A DNA stretch of 58,541 nt, taken from positions 1 through 58,541 of the forward strand of contig NZ_JAUNTN010000011.1 of NCBI RefSeq assembly GCF_030538695.1. Direction: 5' to 3'. Below, piece after piece: positions 7,811 through 16,398 of the stretch. The position numbers and the translations under genes were made by a program. Source of the stretch: Paracoccus sp. (in: a-proteobacteria) (GTDB taxonomy: Bacteria > Pseudomonadota > Alphaproteobacteria > Rhodobacterales > Rhodobacteraceae). Each line of letters starts with the position of its first letter. Position 1 is the stretch's first letter. A model generated the notes under the pieces. It was not told the DNA's origin. It ran no database searches and saw only the letters and a program-made list of their open reading frames with translations.

Positions 7811-9481
7811 ATGACCAGCGACATCGAAATTGCCCGTGCGGCGCGGAAATTGCCGATTGCGGATATTGCGGCCCAACTTGGTCTTGGCCCGGATGAGATC
7901 CTGCCCTATGGCCATGACAAGGCCAAGATGACCCATGCGGCCGTTGCGGCCCGCCGGGATGCGGCGCGCGGGCGTCTGGTTTTGGTCACGGCGATCAGCC
8001 CGACACCTGCGGGTGAGGGCAAAACCACGACGACCGTTGGTCTTGCGGATGGGCTGAACCGGATTGGCAAACGGGCAGTGGTTTGCATCCGCGAGGCGTC
8101 TCTGGGACCGAACTTCGGCATGAAGGGCGGCGCGGCCGGAGGAGGCTATGCGCAGGTGATCCCGATGGAGGATATGAACCTGCATTTCACCGGCGATTTC
8201 CACGCCATCACCAGCGCCCATAACTTGCTGGCGGCGATGGTGGATAATCATATCCATTGGGGCAATGCACTGGGTTTCGATACGCGGCGGGTGGTCTGGC
8301 GGCGGGTGGTCGATATGAACGACCGGGCCTTGCGTCAGATGGTGGTGGCCCTTGGTGGAGCGGTCAATGGGGTGCCGCGCGAGTCGGGATTTGACATTAC
8401 GGTTGCATCTGAGGTCATGGCAATCTTGTGTCTTGCCAATGATTTGCGTGATTTGCAGGATCGTTTGGGGCGGATGGTCGTTGGCTATCGCGCCGACAAA
8501 ACGGCGATTACCGCAGCCGATCTGAAGGCGCATGGGGCGATGACGGTGCTGCTGAAAGATGCGTTGCAGCCCAATCTTGTGCAGACGCTGGAAAACAACC
8601 CGGCGCTGGTTCATGGCGGGCCGTTTGCCAATATCGCCCACGGCTGCAACAGCGTTGTGGCGACGCGCACGGCGCTGGCGCTTGGGGATTATGTCGTGAC
8701 CGAGGCGGGTTTCGGGGCCGATCTTGGTGCGGAGAAGTTCCTGAATATCAAATGCCGTATGGCAGGGCTTGCACCTGATGCCGTGGTGATCGTGGCGACG
8801 GTTCGGGCGCTGAAAATGCATGGCGGGGTGGCGCGTGCCGATCTGGCGGCTGCGGATGTGCCGGCGCTGCGCAAAGGCTGCGCCAATCTGGCCCGGCATG
8901 TCGAAAACATCCGCCGTTTTGGCCTGCCGGTGGTGGTGGCGATCAACCATTTTGCCGGTGACAGCGAAGCTGAAATTGCCGCACTGCAAGACGAATGTGC
9001 AGCGATTGGCGTGCAGGCGGTGCTGTCCCGCCACTGGGCCGAGGGTGGTGCAGGCGCCGAGGATCTGGCACGGGCTGTCGCCGCGCTGGCCGACAGCGGG
9101 CAGGCTGATTTCGCCCCGCTTTACCTCGATGATCTGCCGCTGTGGGACAAGATCGAAACCATTTGTCGCCAGATTTACGGGGCCGATGGGGCAGACGCCA
9201 GCCCGGCCCTGCGGGCGCAACTGACCGCTTGGGAACAGGCAGGTTATGGTCATTTGCCGATCTGCATGGCCAAGACGCAATATAGCTTCTCGTCTGATCC
9301 AAGCCTGCTGGGCGCCCCTTCGGGGCATCGGGTGCAGGTTCGGGAATTGCGGCTGTCGGCAGGTGCAGGTTTTATCGTGGCGATTTGCGGTGAGATGATG
9401 ACCATGCCCGGCCTGCCGCGCATCCCCGCGGCTGAGCGCATCCGCCTGAACGATCAGGGCGAGGTCGAAGGGTTGTTCTGA
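7811..9481 (+). CDS. fhs: Formate-tetrahydrofolate ligase
   Basis: FTHFS, which makes 10-formyl-THF from formate, ATP and THF in the cytoplasm for purine synthesis and C1 assimilation. It has 556 residues, the normal length. The P-loop [17 protein letters not shown] lies near residues 66-82, followed by [19 protein letters not shown] and [28 protein letters not shown], and the C-terminal [12 protein letters not shown] and [13 protein letters not shown] blocks. The ATG at 7811 fits the family start [11 protein letters not shown] and the AAGGGGG site; an in-frame ATG at 7790 does not. No folD or purU is nearby. Confidence 0.97.
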   Translation: MTSDIEIARAARKLPIADIAAQLGLGPDEILPYGHDKAKMTHAAVAARRDAARGRLVLVTAISPTPAGEGKTTTTVGLADGLNRIGKRAVVCIREASLGPNFGMKGGAAGGGYAQVIPMEDMNLHFTGDFHAITSAHNLLAAMVDNHIHWGNALGFDTRRVVWRRVVDMNDRALRQMVVALGGAVNGVPRESGFDITVASEVMAILCLANDLRDLQDRLGRMVVGYRADKTAITAADLKAHGAMTVLLKDALQPNLVQTLENNPALVHGGPFANIAHGCNSVVATRTALALGDYVVTEAGFGADLGAEKFLNIKCRMAGLAPDAVVIVATVRALKMHGGVARADLAAADVPALRKGCANLARHVENIRRFGLPVVVAINHFAGDSEAEIAALQDECAAIGVQAVLSRHWAEGGAGAEDLARAVAALADSGQADFAPLYLDDLPLWDKIETICRQIYGADGADASPALRAQLTAWEQAGYGHLPICMAKTQYSFSSDPSLLGAPSGHRVQVRELRLSAGAGFIVAICGEMMTMPGLPRIPAAERIRLNDQGEVEGLF

Positions 9482-9613
9482 CCGGTTCGACGCACCGATA
9501 AAATCTGCGCGCCACGGGAATAATCCTTGGTTTTGTACGTTATCAGCTAGACAAAAGCAGCGTGGTTGCCGATCCTTTGGGCAGCCCTAATACCTTAGGA
9601 AATAACCGTTCTG

Positions 9614-11899
9614 ATGGCTCACCCGCGTTTGACTGCTGCCGAAATTGCCCTTGCCCGCGCCAATGAGGCCATGCGCCGGAATGATTTTCCTGCCGCTGCG
9701 ACGGGCTTTGCCGAGGCTACCGCCAAGGGGGCGGCGCTGAAACTGACGGCGTTCGGCCATGCCTGGGCGCTCAGCCAGACTGGCCGTCATGCGGATGCGG
9801 TCGAGGTGCTGAAACCGTGGTTTGCAAAGAACCAGAAGGATTACCAGACCGTCAATCTGATGGGCGTGCTGCTGAAACGGCAGGGGCGACTGAAAAAGGC
9901 GCTGGAGGTGCTGGAACTGGCTCGCAAACTGCGCCCGCAGGCGGTCTCGGTGTGGCAGAACCTTGGCAATACCCATGAGGCTTTGGGTGATTACGCCAAG
10001 GCCGCGCAAGCCTATCGCGGCGGGTTGAAACTGGAACCGAACTCGGGCGAATTGTGGCGGTTGCTGGGGCGGCAGCAAGCCATGCTGGGCCAGAATGCCG
10101 AGGCTGCCGACAGTTTTCGCCGTGCGCTGAGCCTGTCCCCCGACGATGATCTGATCGTGGCGCTGCTGGTTCAGGCGTTGCAGCGGGCGGGGCAGGTGGA
10201 TGCCGCCCGCGCCGAGGTCGCCCGGCTGCGGGCCGCCGCGCCGGATAATCTGGAATATCAGGTGACCGATGCCCGGCTGCGGTTCCGCACCGGCGACCGC
10301 GACGGGGCGCTGGAACTGCTGCGCGAGGTGCTGGCGCGTGACCCGGCCCATATCAACGCTGCGCTGCAATTCTCGGTTACGGTGGGCGAGGCTGACCGCC
10401 GCGCGGCGAATGAGGTGCTGGAACGGGCTGTGGCCGCCTATCCCAACGCTTTCGATCCGCTGGAACGGCTGGTCGAAAGCCTGTCGCGCAGCCGTTACGA
10501 CAGCGAGGCCGCGCATCTGGACAGGGCCTATGATCTGGCCAAGCGGCTGATGGACCGCTTTCCGTCCCGCATCGGTGATGCCGCGCGGACGCTGCGCACG
10601 ATCCTGATGCGGGTGCTGGACGAAGACCGGATGGCCCAGACAGGTGGCCTGCGCGCGCTTCTGGATCTGTGGCGGGCAAATGGACCGCATAGTACGGTGC
10701 ATTACGAATTGGGGCAGGTCGCAGATATGGAAGATCGGCTGGCGCTGGTCGAATGGCACCGTGACTGGGGCCGCCGGACCAGTGATGCGGTGCAGCTGTT
10801 GCCCCTTGCAAGGCCGCCCTTGGCGGGGCGTAAGCTGCGGGTCGGGCTGATGTCCTCTGACCTGCGCCAGCATCCTGTGACCTATTTCGCTCTGCCGCTG
10901 ATCGAAGGCTATGACCGCGATCAGGTCGAGCTTTATTGCTATTCCTTCTATGAAAAGCCTGCCGACCCGATGCAGACACATATTGCGGGGCAGGTGACGG
11001 GGTTCCGGCATTGGCCGGGGCAGACTTCGGAACAGGTGGCCGAGGGGATTGCAGCCGATGGGCTGGATATTCTGTTCGAGCTTGGCGGCTCGACCGCGAT
11101 GAACAAGCTGGATGTGATGGCCTATCGCCCGGCGCGGCTTGGGGCCAGTTGGCTGGGCTATCCCCATTCGGCGGGGCTTGAACAGATCGACCTGATCCTG
11201 ACTGACCCCTATATCCGCCCCGAAGACCCGCGTCTGCTGATCGAGCGCCCGTTCGAGATGCCGGAAACCTGGGTCAGCCTGTCCAAAATGTTCCAGCCGC
11301 ATCCGATTCTTGATGCGACCCCCGAGGCGCGCAAAGGCTATCTGAGCTTTGGCACCGCGAACAATCCCTATAAATATACCCCCGCCTGTATCGACGCATG
11401 GGCGGCAGTATTGCGGGCGGTGCCGGGGTCGCGCTTTGTGTTTCTGCGGCCCGAAGGCGCGGTTCAGGCGTTCATCGACAACAGCCGCGCGGCTTTTGCC
11501 CGCCGCGATGTGGACCCTGAGCGGCTGGAGTTCATCGGCGTGCGCGGCGACCATATGCGACATTACAATGAAATCGACATCGCACTGGACAGCTTGCCGC
11601 ATGTCGGCGGCACGACCACTTGCGAATCGTTATGGATGGGGGTGCCGACGATCAGCCTTGTAGGGCCGGGGTTCCCCGAACGGCTGTCCTATTCCAATCT
11701 GGTGAACGCAGGTCTGCCTGATCTGGCGGTGTTTTCATCCGCTGATTACGTCGCCAAAGCTGCGGAACTGGCGGCGGACCCGGCCCGGCGTCTGGCGCTG
11801 CGTCACGGTTTGCGGGCGCAGATCGCAGCGCACCCTCTGGGCCAGCCGGAACGCTTCACACGGGCCTTTTTCGATCAGGCCAGAAAGGTGGCATCATGA
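9614..11899 (+). CDS. TPR and SPINDLY/OGT-type (GT41) protein O-glycosyltransferase
   Basis: A 761-residue bacterial relative of eukaryotic O-GlcNAc transferase. Residues about 1-300 form tandem TPR repeats (for example VWQNLGNTHEALGDYAKAAQ, LWRLLGRQQAMLGQNAEAAD). Residues about 400-755 form the catalytic two-lobe GT-B fold: LRVGLMSSDLRQHPV, LGGSTAMNKLD, LGASWLGYPHSAGL, FGTANNPYKYTP (the nucleotide-binding Lys), HVGGTTTCESLWMGVPT and SRFVFLRPEGAV. It should transfer a sugar from a nucleotide donor to Ser/Thr of a protein. It heads a run of five CDP-sugar genes and overlaps the first by ATGA, which suggests that those genes make its donor. The acceptor is not evident. Confidence 0.9.
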   Translation: MAHPRLTAAEIALARANEAMRRNDFPAAATGFAEATAKGAALKLTAFGHAWALSQTGRHADAVEVLKPWFAKNQKDYQTVNLMGVLLKRQGRLKKALEVLELARKLRPQAVSVWQNLGNTHEALGDYAKAAQAYRGGLKLEPNSGELWRLLGRQQAMLGQNAEAADSFRRALSLSPDDDLIVALLVQALQRAGQVDAARAEVARLRAAAPDNLEYQVTDARLRFRTGDRDGALELLREVLARDPAHINAALQFSVTVGEADRRAANEVLERAVAAYPNAFDPLERLVESLSRSRYDSEAAHLDRAYDLAKRLMDRFPSRIGDAARTLRTILMRVLDEDRMAQTGGLRALLDLWRANGPHSTVHYELGQVADMEDRLALVEWHRDWGRRTSDAVQLLPLARPPLAGRKLRVGLMSSDLRQHPVTYFALPLIEGYDRDQVELYCYSFYEKPADPMQTHIAGQVTGFRHWPGQTSEQVAEGIAADGLDILFELGGSTAMNKLDVMAYRPARLGASWLGYPHSAGLEQIDLILTDPYIRPEDPRLLIERPFEMPETWVSLSKMFQPHPILDATPEARKGYLSFGTANNPYKYTPACIDAWAAVLRAVPGSRFVFLRPEGAVQAFIDNSRAAFARRDVDPERLEFIGVRGDHMRHYNEIDIALDSLPHVGGTTTCESLWMGVPTISLVGPGFPERLSYSNLVNAGLPDLAVFSSADYVAKAAELAADPARRLALRHGLRAQIAAHPLGQPERFTRAFFDQARKVAS

Positions 11900-12666
11900 A
11901 GGCGGTGATCCTTGCCGGGGGTCTTGGCACCCGTTTGTCCGAAGAAACCGGGTTGCGGCCCAAGCCGATGGTGGAAATTGGCGGACGCCCGATCCTGTGG
12001 CATATCATGCAGATCTATGCCGCGCATGGGGTGCATGATTTCGTCATTTGCCTTGGTTATCGGGGCTGGCAGATCAAGGAATATTTCCTGAACTATGGGC
12101 TGTTGTCCTCTGATCTGACCGTGGATTTGGGGACCGGCGCGGTGGATGTCCTGCGCCCTGCACCCGAGCCGTGGCGGGTGACGCTGATCGACACCGGCGA
12201 GGCCACGCAGACGGGCGGGCGGCTGGCGCGTGTCGGCCATTTGTTGCGCGGTGAGGACGCCTTTTGCCTGACCTATGGTGACGGGCTTGGTGATGTGGAT
12301 ATTCGCGGCGCGATTGATTTTCACCGCCGCCATGGGCGACAGGCAACTGTGACTGCGGTGGTGCCGCCGGGGCGCTTTGGTGCGCTGGAACGCGACGGCG
12401 ACCGGGTGGCGGGCTTTACCGAAAAGCCTGCGGGCGACGGCGGCACCATCAATGGCGGCTTCTTTGTCCTGTCACCCGCCGTTCTGGACCGGATCGAGGG
12501 TGACGCGACCGTGTGGGAGGACGCACCCCTGCAAGGGCTGGCCCGGGATGGTGAATTGATGGCTTGGGCGCATCATGGCTTCTGGCGGCCGATGGACACG
12601 CTGCGGGACCGTAACCAATTGAACAGCATGTGGGAAAAGGGGAACGCGCCGTGGAAGATCTGGTGA
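11896..12666 (+). CDS. rfbF: Glucose-1-phosphate cytidylyltransferase
   Basis: RfbF, which joins CTP and glucose-1-phosphate to CDP-glucose, the committing step of CDP-deoxysugar synthesis. It has 256 residues. The nucleotidyltransferase signature AGGLGTRLSEET, KPMVEIGGRPILWHIM, the metal site TYGDGLGDVD and the FTEKP and NGGFFVL blocks are all in place, and the LRPKP Lys and WRPMDTLRDR ending match CDP-glucose pyrophosphorylases rather than RmlA. It starts inside the stop of the glycosyltransferase (ATGA) and ends inside rfbG. Confidence 0.95.
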   Translation: MKAVILAGGLGTRLSEETGLRPKPMVEIGGRPILWHIMQIYAAHGVHDFVICLGYRGWQIKEYFLNYGLLSSDLTVDLGTGAVDVLRPAPEPWRVTLIDTGEATQTGGRLARVGHLLRGEDAFCLTYGDGLGDVDIRGAIDFHRRHGRQATVTAVVPPGRFGALERDGDRVAGFTEKPAGDGGTINGGFFVLSPAVLDRIEGDATVWEDAPLQGLARDGELMAWAHHGFWRPMDTLRDRNQLNSMWEKGNAPWKIW

Positions 12667-13700
12667 GGCGACCCGTTCCGGGGTTCTGGTCGGGCCGCCG
12701 GGTGCTGCTGACCGGCCATACCGGCTTCAAGGGTGGCTGGCTGGCACGGATGCTGGCGGCGCTTGGGGCGCAGGTGACGGGCTTTGCGCTGGACCCACTG
12801 CCGGGGGACAGCGGCTTTGATCTGCTTGGCGTGAAACGTGACCTGACCGACCTGCGCGGCGATCTGCGCGATCCGCAGGCGGTGGCGCAAGCTGTTCAGG
12901 GGGCGGAGATCGTCCTGCACCTTGCTGCACAAGCTATCGTTTCCGAGGGCTATCGTGACCCGGCTGGCACCTGGGGCAGCAATGTGACCGGCACCTTGAA
13001 CCTGCTGGATGCGTTGCGCGGGCAGGGCGTGCAGGCGGCGGTAATCGTGACCTCGGATAAGGTCTATCGCAACGAAGCCAGCCGTGCCTTTGTTGAAACC
13101 GATGCCTTGGGCGGCGACGACCCCTATTCGGCATCGAAAGCCGCCTGTGAGATCCTGACTGCCAGTCATCGTGCCAGCTTTGCTGACCTGCCGCCCATGG
13201 CGACGGCGCGGGCGGGGAATGTCATCGGCGGCGGAGATTTTGGCAAGGACAGGCTGATCCCCGATCTGGTCCGGGCCGAACGCGACGCCCGCCCGCTGAT
13301 CTTGCGCAACCCCGATTCGACCCGCCCGTTCCAGCATGTGCTGGATGTGGTTGCGGGCCTCTTGCTGCTGGCCGAGGCTCTGGTGGCGGGCGATGGTCCC
13401 GCAGCGGTGAACTTTGGCCCGGCGCAGGCGGAACTCTCGGTGCGCGACCTGATCGGGCATTGGGAAAACGCCACCCGCCGCCCGGTGGCGTGGCAACAAG
13501 CGGATGTGCCGGTGATGGCTGAAAAGCCGCGGCTGGCGCTGGACAGCAGCCTTGCCCGTAAGCGCCTGCACTGGCAGCCGGCCCATGATACCGCGCAGGC
13601 GGTGGCGGCGACGGCGCGCTGGTATGGGCAATGGGGGCAGGGGCATGACATGGCCGCCGCCAGCGATGCGGCTATCCGCAGCTATTTGAGGGACATATGA
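12651..13700 (+). CDS. rfbG: CDP-glucose 4,6-dehydratase
   Basis: RfbG, an NAD-dependent SDR enzyme that converts CDP-glucose to CDP-4-keto-6-deoxyglucose. It has 349 residues from the GTG at 12651 (site AAAAGGGG). A GTG at 12663, giving a GTGA overlap with the rfbF stop, is equally credible. VLLTGHTGFKGGWLARML is the family's Rossmann motif, LHLAAQAIVSEGYRDP precedes VIVTSDKVYRN with the Thr/Ser-Asp-Lys catalytic set, and DPYSASKAACEI is the YxxxK pair. RPFQHVLDVV is the substrate loop. It works directly on the RfbF product. Confidence 0.95.
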   Translation: MEDLVRRPVPGFWSGRRVLLTGHTGFKGGWLARMLAALGAQVTGFALDPLPGDSGFDLLGVKRDLTDLRGDLRDPQAVAQAVQGAEIVLHLAAQAIVSEGYRDPAGTWGSNVTGTLNLLDALRGQGVQAAVIVTSDKVYRNEASRAFVETDALGGDDPYSASKAACEILTASHRASFADLPPMATARAGNVIGGGDFGKDRLIPDLVRAERDARPLILRNPDSTRPFQHVLDVVAGLLLLAEALVAGDGPAAVNFGPAQAELSVRDLIGHWENATRRPVAWQQADVPVMAEKPRLALDSSLARKRLHWQPAHDTAQAVAATARWYGQWGQGHDMAAASDAAIRSYLRDI

Positions 13701-14920
13701 CGGCGATCAGCTCTTGCCGCGCCTGCGGGGCACCCTTTGGTCCGGTGTTTTGCGACCTTGGCACCATGGCTGTGGCCAATTCCTATCTGCCGCCTGATGC
13801 CGACCCCGCGCAGGAGCCGCGTTTTCCCCTGCGGGCGGTGGTCTGTTCGCAATGTCGCATGGTGCAACTGGATCATTCCGTCGATGCCGAGGGGGTTTTC
13901 CGGGATTATGCCTATTTTTCATCGGCTTCTGATAGCTGGCTGACACACGCCCACAGCTATGCCCACGCGATGATCGACCGGCTGGCGCTTGGGACAGGGT
14001 CTTTCGTGGTCGAGGCCGCCTCGAACGACGGCTATCTGCTGCGCAATTTCGTGGCCGCTGGGGTGCCTTGCCTTGGGGTGGAACCCGCCGCCAATGTTGC
14101 CGCTGTCGCGCAGGCGGCCGGGGTGCCGACCCGCGTTGATTTCCTGACGCCCGAGACGGCGGAGCAGATCGTGGCGGCACACGGCCCTGCCGATCTGGTC
14201 GCGGCCAATAATGTCATGGCGCATGTGCCGGACATCAACGGTTTCACGCAGGCGCTGGCCGGCCTGCTGAAGCCCGAAGGCGTGCTGACGGTTGAATCCC
14301 CGCATCTGCTGGCGCTGGTCGATGGCTGCCAGTTCGACACGATTTACCATGAACACTACGCCTATTGGTCGCTGCTGGCCTTTGAACGACTGTTGGCGCG
14401 GCATGGGCTGTATGTGTTTCATATCGAACATTTGCCGACGCATGGTGGCAGCCTGCGTATCTTTGCCAGTCGCCAGCGCCGCGCCGCATCGGCCGACCTG
14501 ACCGCGCAGCGCCAGCGCGAGGCTGCGCGGGGGGTGGATGGCGACGGTTTCTATCAGGGCTTCAACGCCCGTGTGGCGCAGGTGGTCGGCGGGTTCCGTG
14601 ACTGGCTGGCCGCGCGACAGGCCAAGGGGCGGCGCATTGCGGGTTATGGCGCGGCGGCCAAGGGCAACACGTTTCTGAACGCGGCGCAGATCGGGGCGGG
14701 GGATATGCTGGCGGTAGCGGATCGTTCGACCGCGAAACAGGGGCGGCTTTTGCCCGGCAGCCACATTCCGGTTGTCTCTCCCGAGGCGCTGCTGGCGCTG
14801 GCCCCGGATGACATCCTGATCCTGCCGTGGAACATCGCCGATGAGGTCACGGCACAGCTTCGCGGGGCGGGGTTCGCGGGCGACCTCTGGACCGCCGTGC
14901 CGCAGATGGAGGCGCGCTGA
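13697..14920 (+). CDS. SAM-dependent sugar C-methyltransferase (TylC3/NovU type)
   Basis: A 407-residue class I methyltransferase of the family that puts a methyl branch on carbon 3 of NDP-4-keto-6-deoxysugars. The N-terminal zinc domain has C7-x2-C10 and C50-x2-C53; the SAM fold contains VVEAASNDGYLLRNF and LVAANNVMAHVPD; the catalytic segment YHEHYAYWSL has the His-Glu-His-Tyr motif; the C-terminal NAD-like domain has AGYGAAAKGNTFLN. It overlaps both neighbours by a few bases. The substrate is inferred to be CDP-4-keto-6-deoxyglucose from its neighbours. The methylation site is taken from the family, not proven here. Confidence 0.88.
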   Translation: MTAISSCRACGAPFGPVFCDLGTMAVANSYLPPDADPAQEPRFPLRAVVCSQCRMVQLDHSVDAEGVFRDYAYFSSASDSWLTHAHSYAHAMIDRLALGTGSFVVEAASNDGYLLRNFVAAGVPCLGVEPAANVAAVAQAAGVPTRVDFLTPETAEQIVAAHGPADLVAANNVMAHVPDINGFTQALAGLLKPEGVLTVESPHLLALVDGCQFDTIYHEHYAYWSLLAFERLLARHGLYVFHIEHLPTHGGSLRIFASRQRRAASADLTAQRQREAARGVDGDGFYQGFNARVAQVVGGFRDWLAARQAKGRRIAGYGAAAKGNTFLNAAQIGAGDMLAVADRSTAKQGRLLPGSHIPVVSPEALLALAPDDILILPWNIADEVTAQLRGAGFAGDLWTAVPQMEAR

Positions 14921-15453
14921 TGCAGTTGACACCGACCCCAATCCCCGGCCTGTTCAGCGTTGAAAGTTCCGCCCATAGTGACGAACGCGGCAGCTTTCGC
15001 CGGGCATGGTGCGCAGATGCTTTTGCGCAGGCAGGGCTGGATTTCACCCCGCATCAGGCCAGTATCTCGACCAATATCCACTTGCATACGCTGCGCGGAA
15101 TGCACTTTCAGACCGCGCCGCATCAGGAACAAAAGCTGGTGCGTTGCGTGGCGGGTGCGATCCATGAGGTTGCGTTGGATCTGCGCCCGGATAGCCCGAC
15201 CTTCCGGCGCTTTTATGCAACGCAGCTCTCGGCGGATCAGGGAAATGCACTGTTCTTGCCACGCGGACTGGCGCATGGGTTTCTGACCCTGACGCCGGGG
15301 GCGGTGGTGGAATATCTGATCGACACCGCCTATGCGCCGGAGGCAGCCTCGGGGGTGCGCTGGAACGATCCGGCTTTTGGCATCGACTGGCCTGCCGCGC
15401 CGCAGGTTATCAACCCGCGTGATGCAGCATGGCCGGACTTCCCCCGTGACTGA
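14920..15453 (+). CDS. RmlC-like NDP-4-keto-6-deoxyhexose epimerase
   Basis: A 177-residue cupin of the RmlC (dTDP-4-dehydrorhamnose 3,5-epimerase) family. SDERGSFRRAWC, TLRGMHFQ (catalytic His, usually RGLHYQ), HEVALDLRPDSPTF and LPRGLAHGFLTL mark the fold, and VEYLIDTAY holds the conserved Tyr. The dTDP pathway genes rmlA, rmlB and rmlD are missing and the neighbours make CDP-sugars, so it probably epimerises a CDP-4-keto sugar at C3, C5 or both, not dTDP-rhamnose precursors. The start shares one base with the preceding stop (TGATG). Confidence 0.88.
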   Translation: MQLTPTPIPGLFSVESSAHSDERGSFRRAWCADAFAQAGLDFTPHQASISTNIHLHTLRGMHFQTAPHQEQKLVRCVAGAIHEVALDLRPDSPTFRRFYATQLSADQGNALFLPRGLAHGFLTLTPGAVVEYLIDTAYAPEAASGVRWNDPAFGIDWPAAPQVINPRDAAWPDFPRD

Positions 15454-16312
15454 GGTCATCGTCACCGGCGCATCGGGTTTTGTCGGGCGGGCGCTGGTGA
15501 TGGCACTGGCAGCGCGCGGGGATCGGGTTCATGCTGTCAGTCGCCGCGCCGGAGCAGATCAACCCGGCGTGATCTGGCATCAGGCCGATTTGCTGACGCC
15601 AGAGGGGCGGGCGGCGCTGCCGGATGCGCCGGTGCTGATCCATTGCGCATGGCAGGTCGAACACGGGGCCTTCTGGACATCGCCCGAGAATGAGGTCTGG
15701 CGGCTGGCATCGGGCGATCTGATCCGGCGGTTTCTGGGCCGGGGCGGGCGGCGGGTGATGGTGCTTGGCACTTGCGCTGAATATGACGCGCAGGCGGATG
15801 GCCCGTGGGACGAGGGGCGGCCGATTGCCCCCGCAACGCCCTATGGGGCGGCCAAGGTGGGGCTGTTCGACGATCTGGCCGATATTGGCGCGGCGCTGAT
15901 CTGGCCGCGGCTGTTCCACCTTTACGGGCCGGGCGAGGATGCGCGGCGGCTGATCCCCTCGCTGGTGCTGGGCTTGCGTCAGGGCCGCGCGACCGAGATT
16001 CGCAAGGCGCATCTGATCCGTGATTTCGCGTCGACCCCCTATCTGGCGCGGGTGCTGCTGGCGCTGTTGGACAGCCAGACCAGCGGTGCGGTGGATGTCG
16101 GCAGCGGTCAGCCGCGCAGCCTTGGTGATCTGGCGCTGATCCTTGCGACGGCTGCTCTCCATCCCGAGCGACTGCGCCTGTCGCAACAGATCGACCCGGC
16201 AGAGCCACGCCTGATGGCCCCGCGCCTGACCCGGTTGCACACCGCCATCGGCCCGGTCAGTGAAACGCCCGAGCGAGCCTTGCCGCAGGCACTGAACTGG
16301 AGCTTTTCTTGA
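15446..16312 (+). CDS. NAD(P)-dependent sugar epimerase/4-ketoreductase (SDR)
   Basis: An extended SDR of 288 residues from the GTG at 15446, which overlaps the RmlC-like gene by eight bases. EVIVTGASGFVGRALV is the glycine-rich dinucleotide site, VMVLGTCAEYD replaces the usual SSxxVYG strand and keeps a Thr for catalysis, and TPYGAAK is the YxxxK pair. PRLFHLYGPGE is the C-terminal substrate block. As the last gene of the CDP-sugar set, it most likely reduces the 4-keto group to give the finished sugar donor. An ATG at 15422 would add eight residues with no sign of conservation. The exact stereochemistry cannot be read. Confidence 0.85.
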   Translation: MTEVIVTGASGFVGRALVMALAARGDRVHAVSRRAGADQPGVIWHQADLLTPEGRAALPDAPVLIHCAWQVEHGAFWTSPENEVWRLASGDLIRRFLGRGGRRVMVLGTCAEYDAQADGPWDEGRPIAPATPYGAAKVGLFDDLADIGAALIWPRLFHLYGPGEDARRLIPSLVLGLRQGRATEIRKAHLIRDFASTPYLARVLLALLDSQTSGAVDVGSGQPRSLGDLALILATAALHPERLRLSQQIDPAEPRLMAPRLTRLHTAIGPVSETPERALPQALNWSFS

Positions 16313-16398
16313 CCGTTCCGTTTGACCTTTTCGGCTTTTTGTCATGGTTTTGACACCTCAGATGTGCAGGATAGCCGAACGTCAAACGAGATGATGCC

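Noticed and set aside
7640..9328. 562-codon antisense frame over fhs
   Set aside because: Shadow of fhs codon bias; no domain and no ribosome binding site.
9587..11602. 671-codon open frame antisense to the SPINDLY-type gene
   Set aside because: Long antisense frames are common in GC-rich DNA with strong codon bias. Its translation is Arg/His/Gln-rich with no motif, while the plus strand has clear TPR and OGT motifs.
14920..15453. RmlC of dTDP-rhamnose synthesis
   Set aside because: rmlA, rmlB and rmlD are missing and the coupled neighbours are CDP-sugar enzymes.
16350..16378. Promoter of phaC from TTGACA at 16350-16355
   Set aside because: No acceptable -10 lies at 16-18 bases; AGCCGA is there instead.
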